Shown here: one piece after another, positions 12,201-27,200 of the stretch
Layout of the letters: the number at the start of each line of letters is the position of its first letter
How positions within the stretch are numbered: the first letter of the stretch is position 1
Origin: Galaxea fascicularis
Lineage: Eukaryota; Cnidaria; Anthozoa; Scleractinia; Euphylliidae
Length of the DNA: 64,000 bases
NCBI GenBank assembly: GCA_948470475.1
Contig: OX419340.1
Span: 23,971,567-24,035,566, forward strand
Direction: 5' to 3'
Made by a program: the position numbers and the translations under genes
The notes under the pieces: generated by a model
Seen by the model: the letters and a program-made list of their open reading frames with translations, nothing else
Told to the model about the DNA's origin: nothing
The model's database searches: none

Positions 12201-15200
12201 TAAATGCAGACCTGTTCATTGGGTATTAATCCGACAAATGCGCGCTTCTTGGGACTGAAAATCAGCAGAAGAACTTTGACATCACACTGTGCAACTGGTA
12301 GGAAATGGACACAACCAGCCTGAATTAAAAAAACAACAAGAAAAAATACAATAAAACTGCGAACCAGATGACCTGAAAAGCATGGTTGAAGTTTGGCAGA
12401 CTGAAAGCATCCTACTGCTTTATTAGACACGACATTCTGGTTTCATTAAGATATATATCGTCAGTGGTACTCTTTACACTTAACTTCGACTTGAAATCTG
12501 GTAAGTTCTACCTGGCAATGCAGGCGTGCGTGAAGGCAAAGTAAACACTAAAGTAATACGAGTTAGTATCTCGGGAAGTTTCAAGATTTCAGGTTAAGAA
12601 TTAAGGTACTTGAAAAATACTCCTGTGACCCCATAGTGCTTTCTTGCAGTGTCTTGTGGCTGCACGAGGCAGATCAAGCATGTCAATTAGACCTATTTTC
12701 AGTCGACTAGAAGTACTTGAATTTTTAGTTCGTGAAGTGTTAAGAAGAAATTCCTTGGAGATTTTTCTTCCGTTTTCTTAGTATAAAGACTATAAGTGCT
12801 AAATAAAATTTGCAGCTGCAGGTCTTGCTCAAATATTCAGACAAAGTCAGCGAAGTAGATCGAAATTCAACGGAGTGTCGTAAAACCAAACCGAAGAAGT
12901 TAAACTGGGCCAATCACAGCAGATGCACACAGCAAAATGAGCGAATCAAAATTCAAGGCAAATTATATGCCTGTGTGCATGCCACGGTCGCTTTTGGTTA
13001 TGCTTTTCATTAGTTTAAAACTAGACACGAGTTTATGTAACCATTTACAGACTGGGCCAAGTACAGTAAAACTAAAGCGAACCAGAATTACTTTTGACAC
13101 TCGATTGAAAACAGCTTTGAATTGAAATTTCTGTACTTACAAACTTGGTTCCTTGGGAAGCCATGACTCTGTAGAGAGCTTTCAAAGATGCCGGATCATT
13201 AGCAGCAAAATGGAAGGCCACAGTTTTGGAGTTCTGAAGAAGAGGTCCCAGCGTGGACTAGGAAAGGCAAAAAAGTGTTTTGTTACTTATACTGTAGCTT
13301 GGCACAAAAAGGGAAATTGGATGAACTTACCAGCAGATTCTGCGGAATGAGCTGCATGATCAGCTTCGGGGGCCAGTTGTTCGATTTGCTGTTCGGATAA
13401 AAAAATAAAACTCTTAAAAAAAACAAGAAATTATAAAATACAATATCAGTAAAGTAAAGGGGAGGTATTTTCATCTGTTGTTCTTATGGGACAAAAAATG
13501 TACTACATGCATGATAACTGATGCATGATAATAGACTTTTACAAAAAAAATTATAACTTCGTTGTAATTGATATTATTTTTGTTCTTGTATCTACACTGG
13601 TGAGCTATTGCATTCCCTCCTTTACTATAACGAAGACAGCTTTTGCGATACTTTTACCGAGGAATCTATAAAAAAAAAAAGGGGAAAAACATGCTTGCCA
13701 ATCAAAATTAGCAAATAAGCAGAGAAAACACAGTTTGACTATAACAAGCTTGTGAACAAAAGTTTGTTTTGTTCAGGAAGTTTGAATGAGATGTGAGCTC
13801 CGCAACTGGCTGCTACTGAATCAAAGAAATGAATTCTCGACAAAAGGTACCCCAACGATATTGCAAATAAGTTTGCTTCAACCATCAATGGTGCTCATAC
13901 TTACAGTGAGTCTCCAGGCACAACAGACATGTGGCAGGCCAAGGAACGAGTTATTTTCTGTTGAGGTCCATTGGAATCACGAAGCTGACAAAAAAGGATT
14001 CTTGTTTTCTGAATGGTTCTCAAAGCAGTCCACATTAAATTTCATGGTTATGATTTGGTATTTCTATAGCTCATTTTCATTATTCATACCCAAACCTAGT
14101 TAAATAAGGTGGTACAACCTATGAAGTGTGTACGGACACTTCTACCAAAGGTCATGATCATGTGAGCTGAAGCACTGTGAACATGATCTTTTCAGTTATA
14201 GTGAGACCCTGGTTAACTAAGTGGTCTGCCTGTGCTTTACTAACAAAACCAACTGGACAGTGAACGGCAGAAATATGTTTTCTTTATCACAACTTCAGTA
14301 GTTTCCTGTGTTGCTGTTCACCAAGCAGCCTGTGTAGACATGGAACTTGGAAAATGGAGGAAAGGGGGTATCAGTCACAGTAACCCCCTTAATAGCTCAG
14401 ACTTTGCAGGACATACACCACTGTTGAAATTTTTCAAACAAAGATTGTGAAAAAGGCCACACTTGAAGCAAAATGGTAACAGTGCTCTGAACCACCAGTC
14501 GCACCCTCCCACTAATTTGGTTGGAAGTAAGGTGGTACTCTATGATAGCCAGCAATGTTGTATTGTGAGTGGACATGTGAAAGAGTGCTACTACATGTCT
14601 CATAGAGGCGCCCAGGGAACAATGGAATTGGCATGTTGCAAGTTGTACTGTGGTGCTGTGAAAATGTTTTGCTCTTAGTGGTACTATCGTGTTGTTAGTA
14701 CTTCTGTGGCCACTGTGGAACTGTTGTTCTCTCAAAGGTACAAGTGTACTGTTAGTGGTACAATGGTACTGCTAAATTAGCCTGTACAAGACAGTCAAGT
14801 ATTAAATGCGAACTTGTGATCATTCAGAGTAACTTAGGGACAGTACATTTTCCAATGACAAATCTTGAATAACATCGAAATTTGTAGCCTTCAAAAGGTG
14901 ACAGTTTGATGTATGTGCATGAACAGTTCAACACAAGGATAGAATGGACCATAATTATTATTATTATCCAAGAAAAATATCTTGCAATTTTCACTTACCG
15001 TATCTTGCCACTCTAACTGTCCAGTCCAGGCTAAAGTTCTCTGTTGCCCTGGTGCTGTGTTGATTTCTTGAGGCAATGGCTGTGTTGCACCAGGTACCGT
15101 AGGGCCCGGCCTAGGAGCTGGATTGCTTGGTTGTTGCCAATTTGAAGGAGTGGGATCTGGCAGGGAATTCTGTTGGGCTTGTCCACTGTTAATAGGTTGG

Positions 15201-18200
15201 TTTTTGTCTAAGGTATACACAATTAACAGACTTAGTTTCACTGAAATACATGAAATATGGTTAAGAAAGTAAGGATGAGGTAACGAGAAACAACTACTGC
15301 ACTACTGAACAAAGTTCTCAATCATACATGGCATGATCGTCTCATTTTGTTTGGCCCACTGTATGTTGTTTCACAAGATAAAATGCCAAACAGCTCCATT
15401 TACAACTGACAAAGAGCTGGATTACCTCAAAACTCAGAGTCTACAATGATGGATGGGTTTTCTCAAGGAGGAGGAGGGGGTTTTCACAAGGAGCTCTGCT
15501 CCTTTGGCCTCTATGCACTATATTCCAAATTAATGCCTAATGTACATGTAAGCTGGCTTTGTTCCTCTTTTTTTTTCTATTCTTGTAGACTAATATTGTG
15601 TTTGAATAAGTGTGAACAAATTGAAACTGAAACTGAAACTCACACGCTGTTTTCATTGTTGTGCAATGTGGCAACTAATAACCTTGTGGGAACATCCAAG
15701 GCTGTTGGCAGAGTCAAGGAACATGGAACCAACAATAACTAAATTCTCTATAAACTTAAGCCAACAAATCAGGCAGCTTAAGCCGACATCATGCTAGGCA
15801 ATTTTATACACTGATTGTGGCGAATTTGATTGTCAGTGAAAAGCATCCAAGAGCAAATTACACCATTGATTGATGCAGGCACAATATGCAACAAGCATAC
15901 AAAATTGCAGGAATGGGCAAACTAGGGGAATGCCAGCCACTTTAATCATCAATATCTCACATGCTGGCAATTTTATACACTGATTGTGGCAATCAGCAAA
16001 AATTGCCATCACTGAACCAGACACACAGGTAATTCTTGTGATTGCTGTATCTGTATAGCCTAATGTAATTCTGGCTAATCACAATCCACCTGCAGTCAAA
16101 CTATTGATAAGCTAGTGTCCTACATGTCAAGATGCACAAATGAAGCTCGATCTACCCATAAAAATATCAACATTACATTGTAAGCTACACTTTTAACCAG
16201 GTTGCTAGCTGAATTGTTTTTTGGGATTTTGTGCAAGAAAAGCTTCTTTGTAATTGCATGAACCCCTGTAGATTTAGTCAACTGAAATGAACATACATGC
16301 TAAGTTCAAGATTTCTTGAGCCTTTTGCTGGGCAGCTAATAGGTTTCCGTTCAAACCTGCAGCTTGCGAAGGCTGAGGAGGGATCATCCCTGGTGTAGAA
16401 ATTGCATTTCCAGGCTTAACAAGAAAAAACAGAACACTGACGTCAAAACACAGCTACAGGTGACACACTCAAACCATCTGACTTTGTACTCACCACTACC
16501 TTAAGTTAAGATGAATTCTGATATTCACTTCTAAACTTAAAATTAACAGTGTTCTCCTTTTCACTGGTGATGAAGATCCTTCTAGTTCTCTAGCCACATT
16601 GTTACTGATAAATAGAGTATCTATGATAAAACGTCACATGAATCTGAGTCCAGGGTCTTGTCCTGAGCCTGGTGAGTATTTTATATACCCCAAGCAATCA
16701 GGTTCCTGCTGCAAAGGCGTTTGGACCTCCATTTTTTATGCCTTAAGGGTGCATGAGAAATTTGAATTTGATGCCTTTCAGCAATGGCATGTTACTGATA
16801 CCAGTGTTTGTCAAGAATACTCCCTTCACTAAAAGCCAAAATATCATGCCAATGATGGGTGATACCTAAGGGAAAATGCTACTAAATATTTTAGTAAGGG
16901 TGATAATAGATTAATGCCATGCAGGCCAGATATGTTGGCTTATTAGCTCAATAATAAGCAATGGCACCACAGAGGTCATGCGTTTGAATCTAGTATACAA
17001 GCAGAATTTTTGTTTGTTTTTTCAGGCTTTCTTTTTGCAACTGCTGAGGTTGCTTCATTATTATAACAAACTGTGATTATTCACTACAAATTAACTTTTG
17101 TGAAACTAGTCAAAGAATAAAACCAGTCTATATCTTGTTTGAGGTCAAAACAGGGTGACTGTAATACTGATAGTTAAAGTTGAATTTCCTGATCTTTACC
17201 TGAGCTATTGAAACATTTGGAGTCGGTGAGTTTCCCAACATGCTGACTGGAACCTTAGGTTGCTGGGGCAATTTATGATCAGCCATCACCTGACGATTAG
17301 CAGGTGTTTGCTTCTTTGGTTTCTCTGGACTTAAATTTTCTTTCCCTTCAAAGAAATTAATTCATTAATATTAACTATTATTTAACATCAAATGATGTGC
17401 AAGTGAGCCGTAGTATTACATAATTATAATGTATAACACTTTAGTCACAATTTTATCTAGAGAAACATCAATTGATTCCTTTGCATACATCTCACCTCTC
17501 CTTTGCATACATGTATGAGAAGGAGCAAAAAAGGACCCTACTCTAATTTATATTTAGCTTCCCAAGACATTTTATCTGACTGGTTAAAAATGGTCAAGTG
17601 AATCAAATGTGATAGTTTTCATCCTAAGAAACTGACCACCTAGGAATAGAGTTTATCCAGCAAAATTCTTGGATATACAGTAATCATCAAAGAAGTCCCT
17701 CGTAATTATTTATTTTTGTACAGTTTGTTGTAGAACTAATAGGTTCCACAGAAATACATGGTACTTTTATTCTTTAATGTTTTTTCCTCCTCTTGTTCAA
17801 ACTGTTCACCTTGAAAACTAAAATTAATGAATCAGTTGCAACTCCAACAAACGATCCATTAACTTTTGTTTGGAAGAAAATTTCAAGGTAGTGAACCATA
17901 AAACAATCCTGCTAAATCTTGAGGAATATCGCCAGATTTTAACTAACTCTGCCAATGGCCTAAGTATTGCACAATGTTCCATGTGATTTTACAGGACAAC
18001 TGTAAAGAAGAAGTCCTACTATGGAAACACTAAGTTGTTTGTAAGAGGTTCATTTGATTCTTCTCCCTGATTATAACACTACCAGAAAATTGCATCTGCC
18101 AATTAATGCAAATGACAACAAAAGATAATGGAAATATATCAGAATCAATGTAACAACTCCAGAAAGACTGAATGATCTAGTGTTCAAAATAACACAGAGT

Positions 18201-21200
18201 TTCAAATCAAAGACTCAGCTGGTCACTGACTGATGAATTAATTTTGATGGTATGCAATGCAGCTGGTGTTTGACAGAAATCGCATTTTGATCTATATAAC
18301 TTTAAGCAATTAAGCTCTGACAAAAAGGTTACTTCTGCTACAAAATCAAACAGGAAGGTCATGAACATACAGGGAAGTGACCACAAAATATTCTTGTCTT
18401 TGTTAACAAAGCTCAAACAATTTCTAAGGTCTAGGATTTTAAGAAATAATGTAGAAGACAATGAGGAAAATTTATCTGTCAAATTCAAGCCAGCAGCTCT
18501 TACAACATATGTTATACCAATAGCAAAGAAGCCAATAGAACAAACAACTGAGCAGTGCCCCTTGCCTTGGAAACTGCTCCATAACAAGGCCAAATAGCAG
18601 CTCTTGTGAGGTACATTACATTACTCTCAACAATACACATACCACCAGTGGCGATCTGACCAGCAGCTGCTGCTGCCACTGCAGCTGCTGCAGCATTAGT
18701 CTTCATATTAGCATCAGCAACAGTTTTAGGCAAATCAGTTAAACTTTGTGAATTCTTCAGATTACCTGAGGTGGAATGCAAAATGATTATGTTTCGTGCA
18801 TACCACACACCTACTTAGGACTTCTGCAAACACCTGTAACTGTAAGTATTGCAATAATGCCAATGAAAGTGCATTATTTTCTTAAATTGATTATTTAAAA
18901 CACACATTAATAATTATTGTTACTTTGACATTAAAAAGCAGGTCAGGTTTAAGCCAATACAGTTTTGAAATTAATGTAAAAAGTAATGTGCTGCTATTTG
19001 CAAGTGTTCTTTTGAAGAGGGACTGAACTAATACCTGTTCAAGATATTTACAATGTAAAATCTGTTTGCTTAATTGTAATGAAATATAATGAAATGCATA
19101 TTCCAACAAAAGAAATTAACAATCACACACATCCAGTTCTTAACCCTGACTCATCTGTCCATGAATCATGTCCTCGTCAAACTTTCTTCATAGTTAGTGT
19201 TATCAAGGCTTAGTCTCCTTCGCAGCCGTCTTTAGGCTCGTCACGCAACGTTCCTCCCCACAAACGGCTGCTTTCTTTCAAACCACATTCCTTTCCCTTT
19301 GTTTGTCGGTACAGGCGATTGACCAATCATATCACAATTACTGTTTGAAATTGAACCAATCATATTGCAGCAAAAATTTTATTGACGTAATCGATTGACC
19401 TTTGCGAGATCATGAAATTCACAACTCCTGTTTGCGTGTTTGCCGCTTCTATCTTGATTCTGTTGACTGATTTACATGTAGCTTCGTGCTTGTTTGAAGT
19501 GGGGCAACACAGTGGTTTAGAGGATAACATGATGATGATTGTCATTGAAACAGCCATGTGCTTAAATGTTGCATGTTATGTATTTTGATACCAAAGGTCA
19601 TTTCTGCCTGGGTTTAAATTCTGCACTGATTTATCGCCTGTTTGCTTTGACCCTTGTTGTTTCTGTTTAGCGACTGTGGTACTTTATATACCATCTGAAG
19701 CATTTTGTCTAGCTTTGGTTTGGCTCGTTTCAATGCGTTCAGTGACAGTATAGCCTTTCTCTTGTTATCTCTGAAAGGATAGGAATTTAAGCCGCGTAAT
19801 AATCTTTATCTTGCAATGCCAGGCTATTTGTTTTTGTAGCAAGATATTGCGTTTCTTTTGCAACTATTCGTCTCTTTATCCTTTCTTTAGTTTTGTAGCT
19901 TCTTAGAGAGCTATGCAACACTTGGAATTTCTTCATTGAGTGCTAAAATCCGCTCTCAGAATTATGACTGTGTCTTTGTCATCATTTCGCTCCGCTCTGT
20001 AACTGCGGTAATAGTGTTTTCCTCCTTTTGTTTATGCCAGTGTGTTTGGCTGTGTTTGATTTCCTATAGCCAGTTGGTAAGTTTACGAAAACATCTTTTC
20101 CCCCTTTTGCAACTTCACTTATAGCTCTCTTCTGGTGCGTGTTTAAAGACAATAAATTAAACTTAGAAGCCGCGAGGGAAAAGACACGTTCATTGTCGAG
20201 AGAAGGCATTTTGATTGTTAAGACACACGCTGTGATTGGTTGTTTCCCAATAGCGCAAACAGTTTCTGGATATGAGAACCAAATTCTGATTGGTCACATA
20301 AGGGAAAGGAATGTGGTTTGAAAGAAAGCAGCTGTTTGTGGGGAGGAGCGTTGCGTGACGAGCCTAAAAACGGCTGCGAAGGAGACTAATCAAGGATGTG
20401 CTCTGAGAAAAGTAGTTGAGCACCCAAAATCTCTAAACCCTTGAAATCTAGGGTACCCAGGATATACGTTTGGTGCAAAAACTAAATTAATACTTCCTGG
20501 TTGCCCTCGCCAGGGGCAACCAAGCACTGCTAGAACACAGCCCTGTGTTATGTCCATTAGAAATAACTTAATAAATAATAATAAATAATTAATATTGTTG
20601 TATTTCATTGCTGTAAAACACTGTTCAATAAAACAAAATGAAATGGAAAAAAAACTTGAGGCAGTAAAAATATAAACTTGATCAATGAATGCTGGTGAGA
20701 CAAGACTAGTCTCAACATATGAAGCACATGGAAATAAACAATTGTCATTAGCCCTTAAAATCAGGCGAAGTGGAAGCAATTGCATGACAAAGTCACAATT
20801 AGCACACCATGATCCTCTGAAAACCTCAATTTTCATTCAGTGAATACATGTAAGTAATTATTAGAAGAATAAACTTTTACCAGGTAAATCTAGGCCCTGA
20901 ATGCACACCAAATGATTGGGATCTTTGGAGTAATCTTTGGACAAAGCACCTTTGCTGTCAACAGTTAAAGACTGCAAAAAAATAACGGAAAAAGACATAA
21001 AAATGCCACAAGAGGACAACTCACTCCATCCCCCACCTTCTCTTCACCACTGTCCAGCTGAAGCTAAGTGATACACGTTATGCATTATGCTTGTGTAAAG
21101 TACCATTACCCAGTTCCAGAAAACATTCATACCTCCCCTAGAGAAGGTCAATGGAAATTCCAAGGGGGAGGGGGTGGCAAAAACAAAAGTTTTAAAAGAA

Positions 21201-24200
21201 AAGAAAGGAGATAAATTGGAATTTCTAGAGGGGTGGGGTAGGGTGGGGGTGAGGGGTGGGGGGGGGTGGAGGGAGGCAAACCAATAATACCACAATAAAA
21301 TCTTGTCCATATGGTTACAATAAACAGTTTTTAAATAAATAAACTGTCATGGTCTCTGAAATTATTAGTGCTACATGGATCCCCACATCTGTTGTGTTAA
21401 CTCAACCTAACTGCAATAACTCACTGATATTATTTGAAACATTCAGCCCTACTATTCCGTGATCCAGCAAACAATAAATGCACCTGTTCCTGTTTGAAGT
21501 ACAAAAACTACAGAGCCCTATTAAAATAATAAACAAAGAAAAAAACTCACCCATTCAAACACCCTCTGAAGTTGAACAATTTTTCTGGGTGCAATAATGG
21601 AGAGGTGAATTCCCTTCTGAAATTAAGAATAAAACTCTGAAAGTTATAACAGCATGTTATGCACAGTTGTTAAATAACCAAGCACGGCAAATGTTTAGCA
21701 TTTCTCTTGTGGACCCATGAGATGTGCTGTTACTTTTAAAAAGTCAAAAAGTTGACACAATTTACTGAAAACATCATTTTTTTGCAAATCAAGTCTCACT
21801 TTTAGCACTCGTTGAATAAGAGATTGTGTGAATTTTTCCATTTTTCCAGTGTTAATTATAACTAATATTCTTCACTGAAAAATGAACAGAAACAGCAAGT
21901 TACAAATGCAAATCACTGCAATTATTCAGTGATTCTTACCTTTCTGCCCATTTCTTCAGCCAGTTCCTCCACAGTTTTGCCAAAGTAATCTTCAGCGCAC
22001 TCACGACTTGGCAAACCAAATGGAGGCGAGTTACATACAACTATGCAGCTTTTACGAACAATCCCTCTGTCAAAATAAATTACTTTATCAATACAATTAC
22101 TGACAATTTTCAATTCATTCATCAGTATCAAGTATCATTTTGCAAAATATCTACAGCAAAAAAACGACTTTGTGATGATGATTAACTTTAATTAATAAGT
22201 CTAGTCTTCTAGACACTACATGGACACAACTAAGCAACTTTCCTAGCTGTGCTTTCCTGTAACACCCAAGACTTACAAGGCAGAAACCTCAGAGGGTGTG
22301 GAACATGTACCAGTCTTGCTAACTATACATGTATTTGGCTTGCAGACTGTCCAGAATATTATTGGTTTTATTCATGACGGTAAAATTTTGAAAGGTGAGT
22401 CACTAATTAAAGACATGTATAGATCTGTGTGATAGAATAAGTCTTCATATGAATTTAAGAATCTACTGTAACAATATATTTCTCAAAAGCCTGTCCTCAC
22501 AACGTCTTCTAATAATTTTTACTTGGGCTTCCTGTGGATAGACCTAAGTCTAAAAAATGTTGTTTATTCTTCATCTTCTATCATCTGCAAACCTCACTTC
22601 TCAGGTTTTTGTGCAAACACTAATGAAGAACGACAACAAGAAAAAGCCACCATGTTGGATTATAAAGAAGTCAGGCATGGAAGTGAAGATGCAACTAACG
22701 TCTTTACTTTATGACTATTACAGTGAAACCCTGTTAATACGACCACTGTCGGGCCTTGAAACTTTGGTCATATTAATGGGGTGGTCGGATTAACAGGGCT
22801 TTCAAATAAGATTTTTATGTGTGCTTATGCAGTTCGGGCCACAAAAAAGTGTCGTAATAACCAGGTGGTTGTATTAACAGGGTGATAATATGGTGGGGTT
22901 CCACTGTACAATCATTCTTTCATGCATTTTGTATACTGTGCTTAGTGGTTTATCAGACCATCAGGTTATTCTAGTAGTGTATTACTTCTATGTGTAACAA
23001 TTGTGTACCTTTGCATGTTGTACATGAGTGTGTTATCAACCCAAGCAATGTTGAATGTACTTAAAAATGTGATGTATTAGAGAATCGCAAATATACATGT
23101 AGATGATAAATATGATGCCATAGCAAAAATAAAATATAGAAAGGAATTCAGATCTCAGTATGCTAAATTTGTGTATCATTGGCATATTGAAACATTCACT
23201 TGCCCAACTGAAAGCCAATGTGTCCTCTAGAGAGAGTTTAAAATGTTCTTTTGTCCTAATTCAGGTAAATACACAAACGTTATAACTGTTCAAACAAAGC
23301 AGTACTCACTTATAACCTTGACCTCTCTGAAGAGTCCTTTCATCAAATATCTGAAGATAAAAACATCCACAATAGATCATTTTCACTCACGTGACCAGCG
23401 ACCATGTTGGTTTGATGAAACAAAAGAAAGTGTTTGCTTAAAAATAGAGTTCAATTCCCAGACGGTCAGCCTGGTACACCAATATGGCCCCCGTTCCTTT
23501 GTTTAGGTACACCAACATGGCCGCTGTGACGTCATGTGAAAAAGATCTATTTAAATTATTCATTAATTAACAGTTTACCACAGGGCATACACACACTATT
23601 AAATTCTGTGGAAGGAGTTAGCTCTCCTTTATCACTTCCATGAAGGATTGCTTGAAGGTCTGCCCATTCCTCAATCCAGCCCCTTTACCGCATCCATATG
23701 CAGGGCACGGCAGAAGTGCTGTCTGATAGTTCGGAGCTAGTGGAGCAACCAGTTGGGCTAGCATGTTTTTATCACAAGTTGCCTGATGGGCAAGCTTGAT
23801 ATGTTGGGAGTCTTTGATGTTCATCAAAGTTCTGGGCTAGTAATTATCAGCAACAACTTGCCTGAAGGACAAGCTGTTTTTTTCGTTTTCATCTCAACCT
23901 GCATATGAAGATTTCAATTCTCTCAATACATGTACACTCCCTCTCCTTTGGAGTTTCCACCGACTTTTCTTGGGTGGGAAATTTTCATTTTCTAAAGCTA
24001 CCTAAATGATCTCAAAAAACTAGAAGAGGCTACCTTGTTGGAGAAAGCACACTTTGTATCAGGGTTGTTAAAAGTAGCAGGCAGCCAATGAAAATCACTA
24101 ACTTGGTGTGCCTGGCCAGCTATTCTACTGGGATATTCCTCTGATTCTTTGGTCCTGGTTTAGTATAAGATGGCAAAGTGGCCACTGACTTCAATGATAA

Positions 24201-27200
24201 AGCCACCTACTTTAAAACTTTATAACAACCCTGTTTGCATCCCTCAAATGAAGAAACTTTGAGTAATTACAGACCTGTAAGGCAATGCTAAGAGCTTCAG
24301 CTAACAAGCTATACTCCTCACATCCACCACCTTCAAATCTAGAAAAAAGGAACAGAGAGTTTCCTGGCAAGTTACCGGTAATAACTATTAATAATAATAA
24401 TAATAATAAATACTTACCTGACCACTCCACATGAGGGGCTTTTCAGGGACAATAGAATAAATAATACAAGTGAACACAACAGAGTTAAGAATCCCATCTG
24501 GCAGGAGGAAGAGCATTTGGTGGACAAGTAATCTCAGTCTATTTGTCCATGGTAAACATTCATCAAGCTAAGGCATAAAATTACACTAAAAATTGAAAAC
24601 TAGAATATTATGTCTTATAGAAAGAGCAAAAATTAATGTTCTCTAGTTTATTTAATTTTTATACCAGACTTTAACTGTAGGTAACTGGCTATCACAAGGC
24701 AGAAAAGCTTGTTCTCAAATTAAACTTTCAAAGCAGATGGTGCAACTTACTTACTTAATGAGTCTGGCTTATAAACAATTTCTTACTTAACTTAGCCATT
24801 TACAAGTAATTTGAGTAACTGACCTGATTTGATTTAGATATTGCAGTATCTGCTTTGCATCTCTGGTTTCCCGGACGTAATGAACAGCTGGCTCTGGAGT
24901 ATGGCCAATTGTACCATACACAACTAAGCCATATTGGTTTGGACCACACTGCATACATCAAGTAACACTGTTAAGTTGGTACATGTATTTAAACTGAAGC
25001 ATGCAAGTGAGCTATAAACCAGCTGAAACAAAACAAGCTGTTGTTTGCAAATTATTGTTGCAGCTAATATGTTCCTTTAAGTTACAACCATCTTTTTATC
25101 ACAGGAGAAAAAACTTTCTTATCAGTAATGAACATAAAACCACAAATTTGTAGAAGGTAGAATTACAATTTAAAAATTCCCCAGAACAAAAACCACAAAA
25201 ATGCAATACCCTAGCAAATCTTGTGTCTTATGATGGCTCTACTATGTTCCATAACCATGGACATAGCAGTTTTCAAATTGTGCAGTTCCTAAAAATTCCA
25301 AGGGGGAGGGCGTGGCAAAGGCAAAAGTTTTTAAAGAAAGGTATGGAGCTAAATTGGAGTTTCTGGAGGGGTGGAAGGGTGCAACTGCCTGAGAGAGGTA
25401 ATGGCTATTTTCTGGAACCATATATTCCTCAGTTCCAGCTTCCATCATATAGTTTATACACTTAATTATTTTTTTTATAGCTATTTACCTCATCTCCAAA
25501 ACTGAACTCTGTCTCCATTGGAATTGCACCATTAAAGTAACTATATGAATGGAGATAAAAAAAATATGAGCGGTTAAAAAAAAGAAAATAGGAATTGAGG
25601 TGGTATTAGCTGAACATAAGTTGATTTGAGGAAATGCATATGAAAGAAATCATATGCACATAGTTTTAATTTGCTCTTCTTTCAAGACCTGAAGGGAAAA
25701 CTGAGATAAAGGGGAACGAATATTAAAGCGATTGAAAATTTTTAAACCAAAAGTAACACATCTCCAATTATCCACCTACGTGAACACTCACAGTGATTTG
25801 CAGATCACAAGTCAGATGTTTCTCTGACAGAAAAAAGTTGTTTTTCAATTTAATAGACCTTTATGTAATTCATAACATTCATAAAATTAATGAATACCAA
25901 TATCGAGTCTGCACTTTTGAACTCTTCATAGGCTATTAAGTTTGACCCAGTTTTTCCTTTCCTTAACTGAGTTATTACAACCTCTCTTGATATTTTGACT
26001 ATTAAATTTCATCCAATATCACTAACATGCATAAGTCACTGGTTTATTTCACCACTCTACATGTGAGGTTCACCCCCAATCCAACCAGGAGGACGAGTTC
26101 GGAAATAAAAGGCAATGCAAAAGGCACTACATTATTTCCCTAACTTGACTGATATTCAAGGAACAGGAGTTCAGGAATTTTCAAAGTAATTTTTCATAAT
26201 TTACTGCCTTTTCCAAATCATATAAAAGGCTGGTGATGGGTAGCAATAAAAGGAATAAACTTACAGTGAAAAAATATTAACATCATTACTATTCAACTGG
26301 GAGTTTATAACACTTTGAGCCCCCCTTGAGAGCCTAATGTACATGATATAGAGGATATTACACAGTGGCGAGAAGATATGAATTTTATGTTCTTGTGGCA
26401 AGAACAATATCGCGAACGAGTGAGATATTGTTCTTGCCACGAGAACATAAAATTCATATCTTCTTGCCACCGTGTAATGTTCTTTTTATTATATGGAGAC
26501 TAAACAAATGCAACATGAGAAACCAATTCAACAAAAGCAAAAGGCGGAAATCATGTTATCATTGAACGTTACGACACTCACAAAGGTGACATATGGAAAA
26601 TACGCCACTCGGGTCCCGGATGAAGTGGCGTATGGAATCTATGAGCGGTTTAGTTCCCAGTAAAACACTCTCCTCCATATCATAAATAACTGATATAACC
26701 ATTCCTAACATTCATGCTTTTTATTGTGGATGATGAAGTTTGATTGAGCTGAGTGACAAAGTCCACTTGTAAACCTTATATAAGCTCTGAGTACAGGGAA
26801 TTTCACTTTTTCTTTACATCACAGATCATAATCCTACAGCAGGAAAGTAGCAATTTTCATTATGAAAAGAAATCAACCTACTGATCCGTAACCAAGAAAT
26901 GCTGATTATAAAACATACATGTATTTCCAGCAGAATTTTACAGTAATACCCTGTAATATATTGATTATCCATATCGTGAAAAAGTTGTTGAAATCAGTCA
27001 TTCACTCTCTCTTTCGCTTTCGTGATGTGAACATCACAAGTAGTTTCGCCTCAGTGGCACCTGACAACTAATGGCGGTTTAAGTGAAAGGATCCCCTCAC
27101 CCTCATGAAATATTTGTAAACCACTTTTGAAGCCCTCCTCGATCCATGTCAGCTCAATGACCAAGCCAGTGACTAGCAAAAAATATTGGGCTTTAAGATA

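Noticed and set aside
14397..14735. 112-residue minus-strand ORF inside a MED25 intron
   Set aside because: Composition and repeated gtggtactg words suggest a repeat; flanking MED25 exons join without it.
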